Of a DNA stretch of 29,944 nt, positions 16,796 to 24,995 are shown one piece after another. Made by a program: the position numbers and the translations under genes. The DNA is from an uncultured Caryophanales bacterium. Lineage in GTDB: Bacteria; Bacillota_I; Bacilli_A; RFN20; CAG-288. Location: positions 1 through 29,944 of the forward strand of contig CALBLI010000030.1 in the NCBI GenBank assembly GCA_937896065.1, given 5' to 3'. Position 1 is the stretch's first letter; each line of letters starts with the position of its first letter. The notes under the pieces are model-generated. The model was not told the DNA's origin. It worked only from the letters and a program-made list of their open reading frames with translations, and ran no database searches.

Positions 16796-17770
16796 ATGAA
16801 TATTGAAGAAAGAAACGTATTGACTATAGCTACTATATCAAGAATTGTTGAAAACACTTTGTGGTATTGTCTTCCTAAAAAATCACAAAGCCCTTTTTCT
16901 AATGAAGAAAGACTAACTAGATATAAAGCATTAGTTGAATTGACTGGTGAAGATTCACCTTTCTATATCAATGCTAAAAACAATGGTGAAAGAGGTGAAC
17001 ATCTTCTTGAAATGATGAAATATTTTATTGAAGATTGTTACTCTGAAAAAGGAAGAATCATTACTGCTGATATTCATGGTAATGTTGTTGTCGAAGAATC
17101 TTTGATTGTTGAATTGTATTCTTCTATTGTTGAGCTTAGATCTTATCTTGAGAGTTTCTTAAAAAGCGGTATTGAATTTTTAAAGAGTAAAAATCTTGCT
17201 GAAGACTTATTTGTTAATTTAGTAAATGATGATATCAGATATTTCCATGCTTTTGCGGCTAAAGTCGGTTCAATTCTTCTTGTAAGTAAATTCAAAGAAT
17301 TAAATGAAACTGCTAAAACTTATACTCAAGTTTATTCTCAAACAAATAGCGTAGCTGATCCAAAATCCGATCCTAATTTTAATTTGAATAATGATCCATC
17401 ATTTAGAATGGTTGAAAATGAATTCCACACTTTAAATCAATCATTTGTTACTGCTTTAAATACATATGGTGACGATGATCCAGAATTTAAAATATGTAGA
17501 CAAAACATATATGAAGATAGCGAAATATTCACTGGCAAGAAACATACCACTGATATGAATAAATATTTTGAGATTTATACTAGTTATTTTGATAAAATAT
17601 TAACTTCTTCTCAAGAAAAAGTTAATGATGAATTCTTAGCAATTGGAAAAGAAGTTACTCAATTTGAATTAAATCTTCAAAAAGAAGCTTTAAATAATCA
17701 AGAAGAAAATAAAGAAGATAGCAATGAAGAAACTGCTACAAAGGAGGAAGATAATAATGAATCCAAATAA
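16796..17770 (+). CDS. Unknown 324-residue cytosolic helical protein
   Basis: I do not recognise a family. The protein appears largely alpha-helical, has no signal peptide or membrane helix, and ends in a strongly acidic, Glu/Asn-rich low-complexity tail (about 288-324) that is likely disordered. Two stretches around residues 185-205 are Asn/Asp/Pro-rich and probably a linker, dividing an N-terminal domain (1-180) from a C-terminal helical domain (205-285). A GAGGT site precedes the ATG. Its last codons contain the AAGGAGG ribosome site of the following gene and overlap it by 14 bases, so a small membrane protein is translated with it and they are likely partners. A cytosolic subunit of a two-protein membrane complex is the simplest inference. 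Confidence 0.8.
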   Translation: MNIEERNVLTIATISRIVENTLWYCLPKKSQSPFSNEERLTRYKALVELTGEDSPFYINAKNNGERGEHLLEMMKYFIEDCYSEKGRIITADIHGNVVVEESLIVELYSSIVELRSYLESFLKSGIEFLKSKNLAEDLFVNLVNDDIRYFHAFAAKVGSILLVSKFKELNETAKTYTQVYSQTNSVADPKSDPNFNLNNDPSFRMVENEFHTLNQSFVTALNTYGDDDPEFKICRQNIYEDSEIFTGKKHTTDMNKYFEIYTSYFDKILTSSQEKVNDEFLAIGKEVTQFELNLQKEALNNQEENKEDSNEETATKEEDNNESK

Positions 17771-18260
17771 TGATGAAAATATTAAGGAAGAAGAAATTGT
17801 TGCTCAGGCTAACGATAAATTAAATGAGGTTAATTTTGAACAAGAAATAGAAGATACTAGCAAAATCAAATTTAAGTTTACCATTGCTGAAATTGTTTGG
17901 TATTCTATTTTTGGTGTCATCTTTTTGACTGGATTGATTTTAGGAATTTTAGGCTGTTATGCTTATAATATCTCTAATATTTCAAATGATCCAGTTGCTC
18001 AAGCTATGATTCAATTTTCAGTTTTTCTTAAAAGATCATCTGTTTTAGATTGGAGAATCTTTGGTTCTGAACTTATGGTTATTGCTATGGTTGGGTTTAT
18101 AATTACAACCATTATTTACATGAACAAATTTGTCAAAGAAAAAGCTTCTAAGAAAAAATATAATGAAAGACTTGAAATTCTCATGAATTCAGATTTAGCT
18201 TCTTTAGATGAACAGGAAAGCTTAGAGAAGGAAAAAGAGAAACAAGCTTCTAAAGAATAA
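17757..18260 (+). CDS. Unknown small membrane protein with two helices
   Basis: I chose the ATG at 17757 (167 residues) because AAGGAGG at 17741-17747 sits nine bases upstream; the in-frame ATG at 17724 lies inside the preceding gene, before that site, and would add 11 basic residues. The protein has an acidic cytosolic N-terminus (1-38), membrane helices at about 45-69 and 103-122, a short loop between them, and a charged, probably coiled-coil C-terminus (125-167) rich in Glu, Lys and Gln. No family is recognised. It overlaps the 324-residue gene by 14 bases, which suggests translational coupling and a joint function. There is no clear terminator; an AT-only palindrome overlaps the end of the convergent decarboxylase gene. 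Confidence 0.82.
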   Translation: MNPNNDENIKEEEIVAQANDKLNEVNFEQEIEDTSKIKFKFTIAEIVWYSIFGVIFLTGLILGILGCYAYNISNISNDPVAQAMIQFSVFLKRSSVLDWRIFGSELMVIAMVGFIITTIIYMNKFVKEKASKKKYNERLEILMNSDLASLDEQESLEKEKEKQASKE

Positions 18261-18285
18261 ACACATATTAAAATTTTATATAAAA

Positions 18286-19797
18286 TTAAATATCAATTTT
18301 GTTATCAAAATCCTCTGATAATTTCCATTTTTTAGTGTCAATAACTTTCATGTGAAGCTCATCACTATCTTTTAAAACTTCACCACCTTTTTCAATATAA
18401 AATTTGATTAGTGACACTTCATCTTTAGTGATTATTTCACCAGGAATCAAAATAGGTATACCAGGAGGATAAGCCATAACCGTCTCAACTGATATTTCAC
18501 CAATACAATCATCAATACTGACTATTTTATATGGTGCATCAAAAGCAATCGTTGGCTTAACCAAGCTCTGTGAATACGAGAATTTGAATTTAGGGATATC
18601 AATTTTTTCATTTTCTTCATTATTTTTCGAAATATCTGTTAAAGCAATTAATAATTTATCAACATCTTCTTTTGTACTTCCTGGACCAATCAAAATCAAA
18701 ATCAATGACACTTCGCCAAGTTCAACTTGAATATTGTATTTCATTCTAAGAAGTTTATATACTTCATATCCATACATGTTTAATCCAGTCACATCAATGA
18801 CAATTTTTGTTAAATCAATATCATATACACCGCTTGACTTCATTTTATCAATATATGATTTATCAATAACTTTTATGCCTTTTATTTTCTTTAAATTGTC
18901 CCTTGCATAACTTGCTAATTTTAAATTATCATCAATAATCTCTTTGCCTCTTATTGCCATTTCTTTACGTGCAGCATCAAGGGAACATAAAAGAAGTGAA
19001 TTAGGAGATGTTGATGAAAGCATTGAAAAAGCTTTCTTGACCTGAAAATCATCAATTCTATCACCTTGAGTTAAGATAATTGATGATTGAGTAAGACTTC
19101 CTGAGTTTTTATGAATTGATAAAGAAGATATATCAGCACCTGCATCCATTGCTGATATTGGTAGTTTATCAGAAAAAACAAAATTAGAGCCATGTGCCTC
19201 ATCAACCATAACAATAATATTTTTACTGTGTGCTAATTTGACTATTTCTTTTAAATTTGATGTGATTCCATAATATGTAGGATTGATCAAAAAAATAGCT
19301 TTAGCATCAGGATTTTCATTTATTTTTTCTTCAATGGATTGAATTGTTATTCCTTCGGCAATTCCAAGTTCTTCATCGATTATTGGATTTATAAAAATAG
19401 GTACTGCTCCAGATAATATTAAAGCATTAATGACTGATTTATGAATGTTTCTTGGAAGAATAACTTTATCATGACTTTTAAGGCATGATAAAAACATAGT
19501 CAGTATTCCACCAGTTGTTCCATTGACTAAAAAATAGCATCTTGAAGCATGAAAGGCTCTACTAGCTAATTTTTCACTTTCTAAAATATAAGTTTTAGGA
19601 TTATATAAATTATCAAGTCCATATGGTGCATTAACATCATAATCAAGCAAAACAGGTGATATCTTTCTTGATAAATCAGTTATAAAATGTCCGCGTTTAT
19701 GTCCAGGGACATCAAAACACACCGGATTTGATTTTACATATTCAACATATGCGTCAAGGAAAGGTGTTCTTTCTTGATCTTCATCCTTATTATTCAT
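18286..19797 (-). CDS. Orn/Lys/Arg decarboxylase family protein (PLP-dependent, SpeA-like)
   Basis: The 503 residues fit the short Gram-positive lineage of fold-type I basic amino-acid decarboxylases (B. subtilis SpeA is about 490). Visible are PGHKRGH (31-37), the VNGTTGG cofactor phosphate region (91-97), VDEAHGS (198-204) with Asp and His stacking on the cofactor ring, and the Schiff-base lysine in SIHKNSGSL (Lys230). The C-terminal domain has the MAYPPGIP element. The enzyme removes CO2 from arginine, lysine or ornithine, giving agmatine, cadaverine or putrescine; the substrate cannot be fixed by eye. It starts 3 bases after metK, the last gene of a five-gene operon. Coupling to SAM synthesis hints at polyamines, but no speB, speD or speE is in the window. 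Confidence 0.92.
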   Translation of the reverse strand: MNNKDEDQERTPFLDAYVEYVKSNPVCFDVPGHKRGHFITDLSRKISPVLLDYDVNAPYGLDNLYNPKTYILESEKLASRAFHASRCYFLVNGTTGGILTMFLSCLKSHDKVILPRNIHKSVINALILSGAVPIFINPIIDEELGIAEGITIQSIEEKINENPDAKAIFLINPTYYGITSNLKEIVKLAHSKNIIVMVDEAHGSNFVFSDKLPISAMDAGADISSLSIHKNSGSLTQSSIILTQGDRIDDFQVKKAFSMLSSTSPNSLLLCSLDAARKEMAIRGKEIIDDNLKLASYARDNLKKIKGIKVIDKSYIDKMKSSGVYDIDLTKIVIDVTGLNMYGYEVYKLLRMKYNIQVELGEVSLILILIGPGSTKEDVDKLLIALTDISKNNEENEKIDIPKFKFSYSQSLVKPTIAFDAPYKIVSIDDCIGEISVETVMAYPPGIPILIPGEIITKDEVSLIKFYIEKGGEVLKDSDELHMKVIDTKKWKLSEDFDNKIDI

Positions 19798-19800
19798 AAA

Positions 19801-20970
19801 TTAATACTTTTTTAATAATTCAACTTTATCAAGTTTTTCATATGGCAAATCTAAATCTGGTCTTCCAAAATGACCATAGCTTGCCAAATCTTGATACTTA
19901 AATGATGGTTTAAATAAGGAGAAATTTTTAATTATTCCACTTGGCGTAAAATCAAAAATATTCTTATCTAATAACATAGCTAGAATTTTATCATGAGAAA
20001 TGGTTTCAGTACCAAATGTATTGACATTTATTGAAACAGGATCGCTTATACCGATTGCATATGAGACTTGAATTAAGCACTTTTTAGCAAGTTTAGCTGC
20101 AACTATATTTTTAGCTGCATATCTTGCCATATAACAAGCAGATCTATCAACTTTAGTTGCATCTTTTCCAGAAAATGCACCACCACCATGTGGAGCATAT
20201 CCTCCATATGTATCAACAATTAATTTTCTTCCTGTAAGACCAGTATCAGCTTTAGGACCACCGATTGTAAATCTACCAGTTGGATTTATGTAATATTCAG
20301 CATCTTTATAATCAATATCAAAAGAATCTAAAACAGGTACAATGACTTCTCTTTTTACAATATCCCTTAGTCTTTCAATTTCAATTTCTTCATCATGTTG
20401 CATAGAAAAAACAACAGCATTAACTTTAGATTTATCCGATGTATAATCAATGGTTACTTGGCTTTTCATATCAGGTCTTGCAAAAGTCAAAAGACCTTCT
20501 TTTCTTTTATTAGTAGCTACTCTAACAAGTTTATGAGCAATTGAAATAGCAAGAGGCATATAATTTTCAGTTTCATCGGTTGCATAACCAAACATGATCC
20601 CTTGATCGCCTGCCCCAATATCTTTTTCTTTATTTGAGTCAACGCCTAAGGCGATATCACTAGATTGCTTAGAAATATAAGTTTCAACTTCCATTGTCTT
20701 ATAATCTAAACCCTTCTTTTCATCATCATAGCCGATATCTTTAACAACATTTTTAGCAATCTTTGCATAATCAATGTGAGCATTTGTTGTTATCTCACCT
20801 GATATTATAAGCTTGTTTCTAGTTATAAGACATTCAACAGCGGTTCGACTATATTCATCTTTCTCTAAACAAGCATCTAAAATAGCATCAGAAATGCGAT
20901 CACAAATTTTATCTGGATGTCCTTCTGATACTGATTCGCTGGTGAATAAATTCTTGACTTGGTTATTCAT
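19801..20970 (-). CDS. metK: S-adenosylmethionine synthetase
   Basis: At 389 residues this is a typical MetK. The three-domain protein shows the N-terminal FTSESVSEGHPDK with the ATP-binding His18, the signature GAGDQGIMFGYA (119-130) and the P-loop GGGAFSGKD (262-270) followed by KVDRSACY. It makes S-adenosylmethionine from methionine and ATP with Mg2+ and K+ in the cytosol, the methyl donor for the cell. Its start overlaps the upstream TSCPD gene by 8 bases and the decarboxylase follows after 3 bases, so it is mid-operon. No SAM riboswitch or T-box is seen upstream; the operon's only promoter candidate lies before pduL. The overlap at the 5' end implies translational coupling. Confidence 0.98.
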   Translation of the reverse strand: MNNQVKNLFTSESVSEGHPDKICDRISDAILDACLEKDEYSRTAVECLITRNKLIISGEITTNAHIDYAKIAKNVVKDIGYDDEKKGLDYKTMEVETYISKQSSDIALGVDSNKEKDIGAGDQGIMFGYATDETENYMPLAISIAHKLVRVATNKRKEGLLTFARPDMKSQVTIDYTSDKSKVNAVVFSMQHDEEIEIERLRDIVKREVIVPVLDSFDIDYKDAEYYINPTGRFTIGGPKADTGLTGRKLIVDTYGGYAPHGGGAFSGKDATKVDRSACYMARYAAKNIVAAKLAKKCLIQVSYAIGISDPVSINVNTFGTETISHDKILAMLLDKNIFDFTPSGIIKNFSLFKPSFKYQDLASYGHFGRPDLDLPYEKLDKVELLKKY

Positions 20971-21226
20971 TAGAACCTCGATACTGTTTTAAAGCAGCGG
21001 CAATTTGATCAGGACATGAAGTTGGTCTAGTTCGGCAAGTAATGCCTGATAATTTGTTAATAACATCATCAACTTTCATACCTTCAATCAAGTTTTTAAT
21101 GCCTTTTAAGTTACCATTGCAACCATTTTCAACTGTAAATGTTTTGATAACATCATTGTCATCAATTACAAATATCATCTTGGTTGAACAAGTTCCTTTT
21201 GGTAAGTAAGTAAATTCTTTTTCCAT
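20963..21226 (-). CDS. TSCPD-domain four-cysteine protein (TIGR03905 type)
   Basis: The 87 residues carry the defining TSCPD motif at 69-73 and four cysteines at 13, 36, 64 and 71 in the TIGR03905 arrangement (KGTCS, ENGCNGN, GITCRTRPTSCPDQ). Related TSCPD domains occur at the C-terminus of some ribonucleotide reductases, and free-standing members are common small proteins of anaerobic Firmicutes; their function is unknown, and metal binding by the four cysteines is inferred. It overlaps metK by 8 bases and follows the phospholipase C-like gene after 19 bases. A GGAGAT-like site precedes the ATG. A housekeeping or redox role is possible, but nothing in the context identifies it. Confidence 0.9.
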   Translation of the reverse strand: MEKEFTYLPKGTCSTKMIFVIDDNDVIKTFTVENGCNGNLKGIKNLIEGMKVDDVINKLSGITCRTRPTSCPDQIAAALKQYRGSNE

Positions 21227-21245
21227 ATATAAAATATCTCCTTGT

Positions 21246-22205
21246 TTATTTTTTACGTTCTTCGCAATAAGTTAGCTTACTATCTTTATTTTTACCATAA
21301 TAATCTAATCCACTTAAATATTTTTTAAAATACTCAACTTGCAAGTCATCTTTGTCTTTGACTACATCATATAATTCTACTACATTTTTAAATGCTTCAT
21401 TATATAAATCGATAAATGATGCTTTTTCTTCTTTACCTGTTGTTGGATCAAGCCATATATCATTTTTTAAATTTAAAACATCTTTTTCAACTTTTTTCTT
21501 AGTAACTCTCATAGCAGATAAAGAAGTATTAGTAAATATAAAAGTTCTTGCTTTACTACCAGTATTAACAAATTTAATAAATGTGTACATGTTTTTAGCA
21601 CCAGATTTATAAATCTTTTGATATATCTTAATATCTTTAAAATATGTTTTTAATACTTCATACATAAATTTATTAATGATATCAAATTTTTTATCATCAT
21701 TTAACAAATAATAATAAGGATAATCTTTAAAAAATCCCATATTTCTACTTTCAGCAAGTGATGCATCAATTAGCATTTCATAATGTGCATGAGCATAATG
21801 ATATTTACCTTTAATTCTACCTTCTTCATTAAAGCCAGACTTATAGAGAATAAAAGGATGAGTGTAACTATCAAGCATATAGTGAGCAAATTGACCTACA
21901 ATAAAAGATTTAATTGCATCTGTTTTGAATTCTTTAATAGTATTATATTTTTCACACATTATTGATAATAATTTTTCAAAATTATCTTTATGAAGTTTAT
22001 TACCAGTTTTCTTTAAAGCAGTAATTAAATGGAAACCATTTCTAAAATTCAGTCCGTTATAAAATAATGGATCAGGTCCTTGACTTCCCCAAGTAAGATA
22101 GAAGAAATTGTTTTTTAAAAAACTTCTGTCTTCATATTTTAAATCTTGATTCTTTAATTGAAATAAGTCTTTAGCAAATAAATGATGAGCTAGAAAATTA
22201 GGCAT
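21246..22205 (-). CDS. Zinc-dependent phospholipase C-like protein
   Basis: The 319 residues match the zinc-dependent phospholipase C-like family: an N-terminal MPNFLAHHLF, GSQGPDPLFY (40-49) with Asp45, HYMLDSYTHPF (108-118) with His108, Asp112 and His116, and HAHYEMLID (139-147) with His141, Glu143 and Asp147. These residues are the expected zinc ligands, so an active metal site is likely. There is no signal peptide, unlike secreted clostridial alpha-toxin; the protein should be cytosolic and may act on intracellular lipids or another phosphodiester. The C-terminal half is lysine-rich and less conserved. It lies 10 bases after pduL and is probably the second gene of that operon. Many uncharacterised Firmicutes proteins share this motif set, so the substrate is open. 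Confidence 0.87.
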   Translation of the reverse strand: MPNFLAHHLFAKDLFQLKNQDLKYEDRSFLKNNFFYLTWGSQGPDPLFYNGLNFRNGFHLITALKKTGNKLHKDNFEKLLSIMCEKYNTIKEFKTDAIKSFIVGQFAHYMLDSYTHPFILYKSGFNEEGRIKGKYHYAHAHYEMLIDASLAESRNMGFFKDYPYYYLLNDDKKFDIINKFMYEVLKTYFKDIKIYQKIYKSGAKNMYTFIKFVNTGSKARTFIFTNTSLSAMRVTKKKVEKDVLNLKNDIWLDPTTGKEEKASFIDLYNEAFKNVVELYDVVKDKDDLQVEYFKKYLSGLDYYGKNKDSKLTYCEERKK

Positions 22206-22215
22206 ATTATTTTAA

Positions 22216-22857
22216 TTAGAAATCCACTTTAACAAGTGTACCAAATACTCCAGAAGCTAAGCCACCAACAGCATTAGATTCATCAGTATCAATGTGCATT
22301 GCTAATGCATATTTATCTGAAACACGGATAACAGTATCGCCTAAAATTGCACTTCTACCATTAGCAGAGACGATTTTAACAGCAACGATGTCACCATTTT
22401 TAACATTGAAATCTTGAGCATCTTTTTCAGTCATATGGATGTGTCTTTTAGCAATGATCATTCCTTCATCAATATCAACCTTGTTACCATTTAATGGGTT
22501 GACTAAAGTGCATGGACATGAGCCTTTAACATCACCTGATTCTCTAACAGGGACATTAGCTTTTAAACTTCTTGCTTCAGTCATTGAAATCTCAACTTGA
22601 TTTTCTTTTCTGACTGGTCCTAGAATTGACAAATTCTTTAATGTGAAATCTTTATGTTCAACTTCACCAGTAACTTTGTTTTTAATGCTAGCATGATAGA
22701 CAACATCTAATCTTTGATTTGAAGCAAATTGACCAGGTTGAGAAAGCATTTTCTTTACTTCAAGTTGGGCACCTTCACCAAATAATTTTTCAAGTGTTTC
22801 CTGAGTGACATGAATATGATGTGCACTAGTTTCAACTATAAACTTTTTTTCATCCAT
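22216..22857 (-). CDS. pduL: PduL-type phosphate acyltransferase (phosphotransacylase)
   Basis: The 213 residues form the tandem beta-barrel PduL fold. The zinc ligands are visible as HHIHVT (His13, 14, 16), RHIHMT (His139, 141) and MHIDTDESNA (His188, Glu193), with LSILGPVRKENQVEIS in the centre. PduL interconverts acyl-CoA and acyl phosphate (propanoyl or acetyl), often inside bacterial microcompartments. No N-terminal encapsulation peptide and no microcompartment genes are seen, so it probably serves as the cytosolic phosphotransacetylase of fermentation and, with an acetate kinase elsewhere, makes ATP. GAGGTAA precedes the ATG and an extended -10 lies further upstream; it appears to head the operon through the decarboxylase gene. 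Preference between acetyl and propanoyl groups is not readable from the sequence. Confidence 0.95.
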   Translation of the reverse strand: MDEKKFIVETSAHHIHVTQETLEKLFGEGAQLEVKKMLSQPGQFASNQRLDVVYHASIKNKVTGEVEHKDFTLKNLSILGPVRKENQVEISMTEARSLKANVPVRESGDVKGSCPCTLVNPLNGNKVDIDEGMIIAKRHIHMTEKDAQDFNVKNGDIVAVKIVSANGRSAILGDTVIRVSDKYALAMHIDTDESNAVGGLASGVFGTLVKVDF

Positions 22858-22880
22858 TTTTAATTACCTCACAACATAAA

Positions 22881-22889
22881 ATTTTATCA
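22881..22889 (-). promoter_or_regulatory. Extended -10 promoter of the pduL-metK operon
   Basis: The minus strand reads TGATAAAAT, an extended -10, about 24 bases before the pduL ATG, with GAGGTAA between. No clear -35 is present. The predicted leader of about 17 bases leaves no room for a riboswitch. Confidence 0.5.
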
Positions 22890-22930
22890 CATTATAAAAT
22901 AAATATTGCATATTTATTTATATTTTTATT

Positions 22931-22991
22931 GCTTATCTAATATATATCAACCATGAATATTTGTTAACTTGTTTTAGAGAGCTTATCTAAT
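22931..22991. repeat. Short direct repeat upstream of pduL
   Basis: The 11-base word GCTTATCTAAT occurs at 22931-22941 and again at 22981-22991, exactly 50 bases apart, between pduL and the lipoprotein gene. It could be chance in AT-rich DNA or paired binding sites near the operon promoter. Confidence 0.3.
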
Positions 22992-23528
22992 CTAGTCAAG
23001 CGTATCTGAAGGATATTTAAGATTTCTATTTTTCGTGTATCCATCATAATCTCCAACACAAATAGAAAAATCATATTTTTGAAAAATTTCTTCGTTTAAT
23101 TCAGCATAAATATCATCATAATATATGTATATTTCTCTATATTCCACTGATTTTAATTGAAAGCAATCCGCCATATTTGTTTCTGTTAATCGTTTAACAT
23201 AACTTTCAGTATAAGTATCATAGACTCTAAAATCGCTCTTCAATTCTTTGAATTTGTAATCTTCATTCCAATTGTAAAATTTTTGCATGCGTAGCACAAA
23301 ATTATAAATATCTGTATCTTGATAATGATAACTTGTTATCCTATATATAAATTTCTTATTTTCTTCATCATCAATCAAATATTCTTTATATAAAAATGAT
23401 GTGTACTCCTGATCAAAATATTTTAATTGGATGGGCATTCCTTTGGGATCTGTTACAAAACAAGAAGATATCATCGTTAAAAAAGATGTTATTAATATAA
23501 ATACTTTTTTAAATTTTACCACGCCCAT
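22992..23528 (-). CDS. Putative lipoprotein paired with a secreted protease
   Basis: I place the start at the ATG at 23528 (178 residues) because GGTGG lies five bases upstream; an ATG six codons earlier lacks such a site. The N-terminus is a lipoprotein signal: basic KFKK, a hydrophobic core and ISSC at residues 20-23, so Cys23 would be lipidated and the protein anchored to the outer face of the membrane. The mature domain (about 155 residues) is rich in Tyr, Asp and Glu and looks like a small alpha/beta domain; I do not recognise it. The gene overlaps the end of the protease gene by 13 bases, implying coupling. By analogy with speB-spi in streptococci it might be an inhibitor or chaperone of the protease, but that is inference from gene order alone. 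Confidence 0.78.
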   Translation of the reverse strand: MGVVKFKKVFILITSFLTMISSCFVTDPKGMPIQLKYFDQEYTSFLYKEYLIDDEENKKFIYRITSYHYQDTDIYNFVLRMQKFYNWNEDYKFKELKSDFRVYDTYTESYVKRLTETNMADCFQLKSVEYREIYIYYDDIYAELNEEIFQKYDFSICVGDYDGYTKNRNLKYPSDTLD

Positions 23529-24874
23529 GTTAACCACCAATACCATTTCTTATATGAGAATTCACCAATAATTGATGGGCCAATATGTCTATTCATATCA
23601 TAATATACTGGTTCTCTATTCCATCCATCTATTATTTGATAAAAAATTTTGTGGCGTGTTTTATAAAACCACAAGAATGTTCTTTCTCTTTTTTCATATT
23701 TACTATATCCAACAACTATCATTGTATGTGCACCATAAGTGTCAGTTGATGTTGGCCATAATAATGGATAACCATCATCTAAATTTTTAATTAATGGGTA
23801 TATATACAATTTCCAATTAAAATGAGTATTTGCCATTATTAGCATATCATATAAAGAAGCAACTTCTTGAACTAAATTGCAAGTTTTAAAAGCAGTTTGT
23901 CCTGATTCAATATTAAGTTTTTTATCATTTAAAGCATATTTTCTTATTTTTGTATATAAAATTGGGAAAGCTGTGTTGGGATTTAATTCATATTCAAATA
24001 TTCCATTATCTAACTTATCAGATATATTATTATCATTTTTGTCAAAATATTTATGATATGTTTCTGTTTCTTCTACTTTTGGATTATAATAAATCGTTTC
24101 AAAATATTTAGGCAAATCTTTATTTTTATATTGAAACTGTTGCAAAATATTATAAGCTGAAACCAGCCAACAATTACCTTCGGAACTTGTAAGTCCTTCA
24201 TTATTATGTTGTAAATAGCATGATAAGTCGCTTTGATTCAAAATATTTTTCCTAGTATTTTCAAAACTTTTACACAAGCTCCAACCATCACCATAATAAT
24301 CATAAACATATTTATCTAAATCAGTTATAGTACTAGATCCGGAATGTGTTTGCCCATCATAAATTTTATTTCTATATGTTTGATTAATTAAATTATCGCT
24401 AATTATGTCTTCACTTGTTGGAACAGCTTCATTTTTATTATTAATATAGTAATAATTATTATTTGTATAAACATGCTTGCAATTTAAATCAATGTCATAA
24501 TAAGGCGACTTCCCTACTATCTTAAAATCTAAAAATTCATAATTATCAATAAGAAGAGCATAACCATTATCTTTATCAAAATCAATGAATATTCCTTTTT
24601 GATTATCACCATCAACATTTACTAATATATCAAAATGATTTTCAACATATGATGCATTAAAATAACTATCATCAGTGACTGTCTTATTATATTCATTTAC
24701 AAAATATAAAAAATTATTATCAATATAATTAAAAACACTATCACAATCAGGATTTAAATAAGATTGGACATTATTTTTATCAATTTTTATATTTGTTTGG
24801 CTAGATAAAAGAGAAATAAATATCTCTAATAAAGAGAATGAATATGAGCAAGTAAATCTAGCTAACTTTTTCAT
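23516..24874 (-). CDS. Secreted papain-like cysteine protease with streptopain-like propeptide
   Basis: The 452 residues begin with a signal-like N-terminus (MKKLARF, then a hydrophobic stretch to about 24). Residues about 60-130 look like the inhibitor propeptide of streptopain-type C10 enzymes, with GIFIDFDKDNGYALLIDN and KIVGKSPYYD at the expected places. The catalytic domain (about 225-452) has a nucleophile region SSEGNCWLVSAYN (Cys235), GAHTMIVVGYS (His383) and IIDGWN (Asp416 or Asn419), the papain-like order Cys-His-Asp/Asn. It should be exported and processed to active enzyme. A region of about 95 residues separates propeptide and nucleophile. GAGGT precedes the ATG and a good promoter lies just upstream. 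It could instead be a C39-like peptidase of unknown specificity. The lipoprotein gene overlaps its end. Confidence 0.8.
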   Translation of the reverse strand: MKKLARFTCSYSFSLLEIFISLLSSQTNIKIDKNNVQSYLNPDCDSVFNYIDNNFLYFVNEYNKTVTDDSYFNASYVENHFDILVNVDGDNQKGIFIDFDKDNGYALLIDNYEFLDFKIVGKSPYYDIDLNCKHVYTNNNYYYINNKNEAVPTSEDIISDNLINQTYRNKIYDGQTHSGSSTITDLDKYVYDYYGDGWSLCKSFENTRKNILNQSDLSCYLQHNNEGLTSSEGNCWLVSAYNILQQFQYKNKDLPKYFETIYYNPKVEETETYHKYFDKNDNNISDKLDNGIFEYELNPNTAFPILYTKIRKYALNDKKLNIESGQTAFKTCNLVQEVASLYDMLIMANTHFNWKLYIYPLIKNLDDGYPLLWPTSTDTYGAHTMIVVGYSKYEKRERTFLWFYKTRHKIFYQIIDGWNREPVYYDMNRHIGPSIIGEFSYKKWYWWLTWAW

Positions 24875-24891
24875 ATGTAACCTCTATTTAA

Positions 24892-24920
24892 AGTATATAT
24901 TTTCAACAATAAAAATACAA
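24892..24920 (-). promoter_or_regulatory. Promoter of the protease-lipoprotein operon
   Basis: On the minus strand TTGTAT (24915-24920), a 17-base spacer and TATACT (24892-24897) form a good match. Transcription would begin near 24885, so the leader is only about 11 bases and starts at the GAGGT ribosome site. Confidence 0.5.
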
Positions 24921-24995
24921 GGTTAAAATTTAAGTATTAAGCCAAGCCAGTTTATTTTTAAATCTAGCAATATCTTCAACCTTAAGTATTTAAAA

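Noticed and set aside
17724..17756. Earlier ATG for the two-helix membrane protein
   Set aside because: It precedes the strong AAGGAGG at 17741-17747 and would add a basic stretch inside the upstream gene; the ATG at 17757 is correctly spaced.
18272..18287. 16-base AT-only palindrome at the end of the decarboxylase gene
   Set aside because: Perfect dyad but short and AT-only, without a T run; too common a kind of sequence here to call a terminator.
20971..22990. SAM riboswitch or T-box before metK
   Set aside because: metK overlaps its upstream gene and the operon promoter leaves a leader of about 17 bases, so there is no space for one.
22992..24874. Protease-lipoprotein pair as a toxin-antitoxin system
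   Set aside because: Both products carry export signals and there is no known toxin fold; gene overlap alone is not enough for that call.
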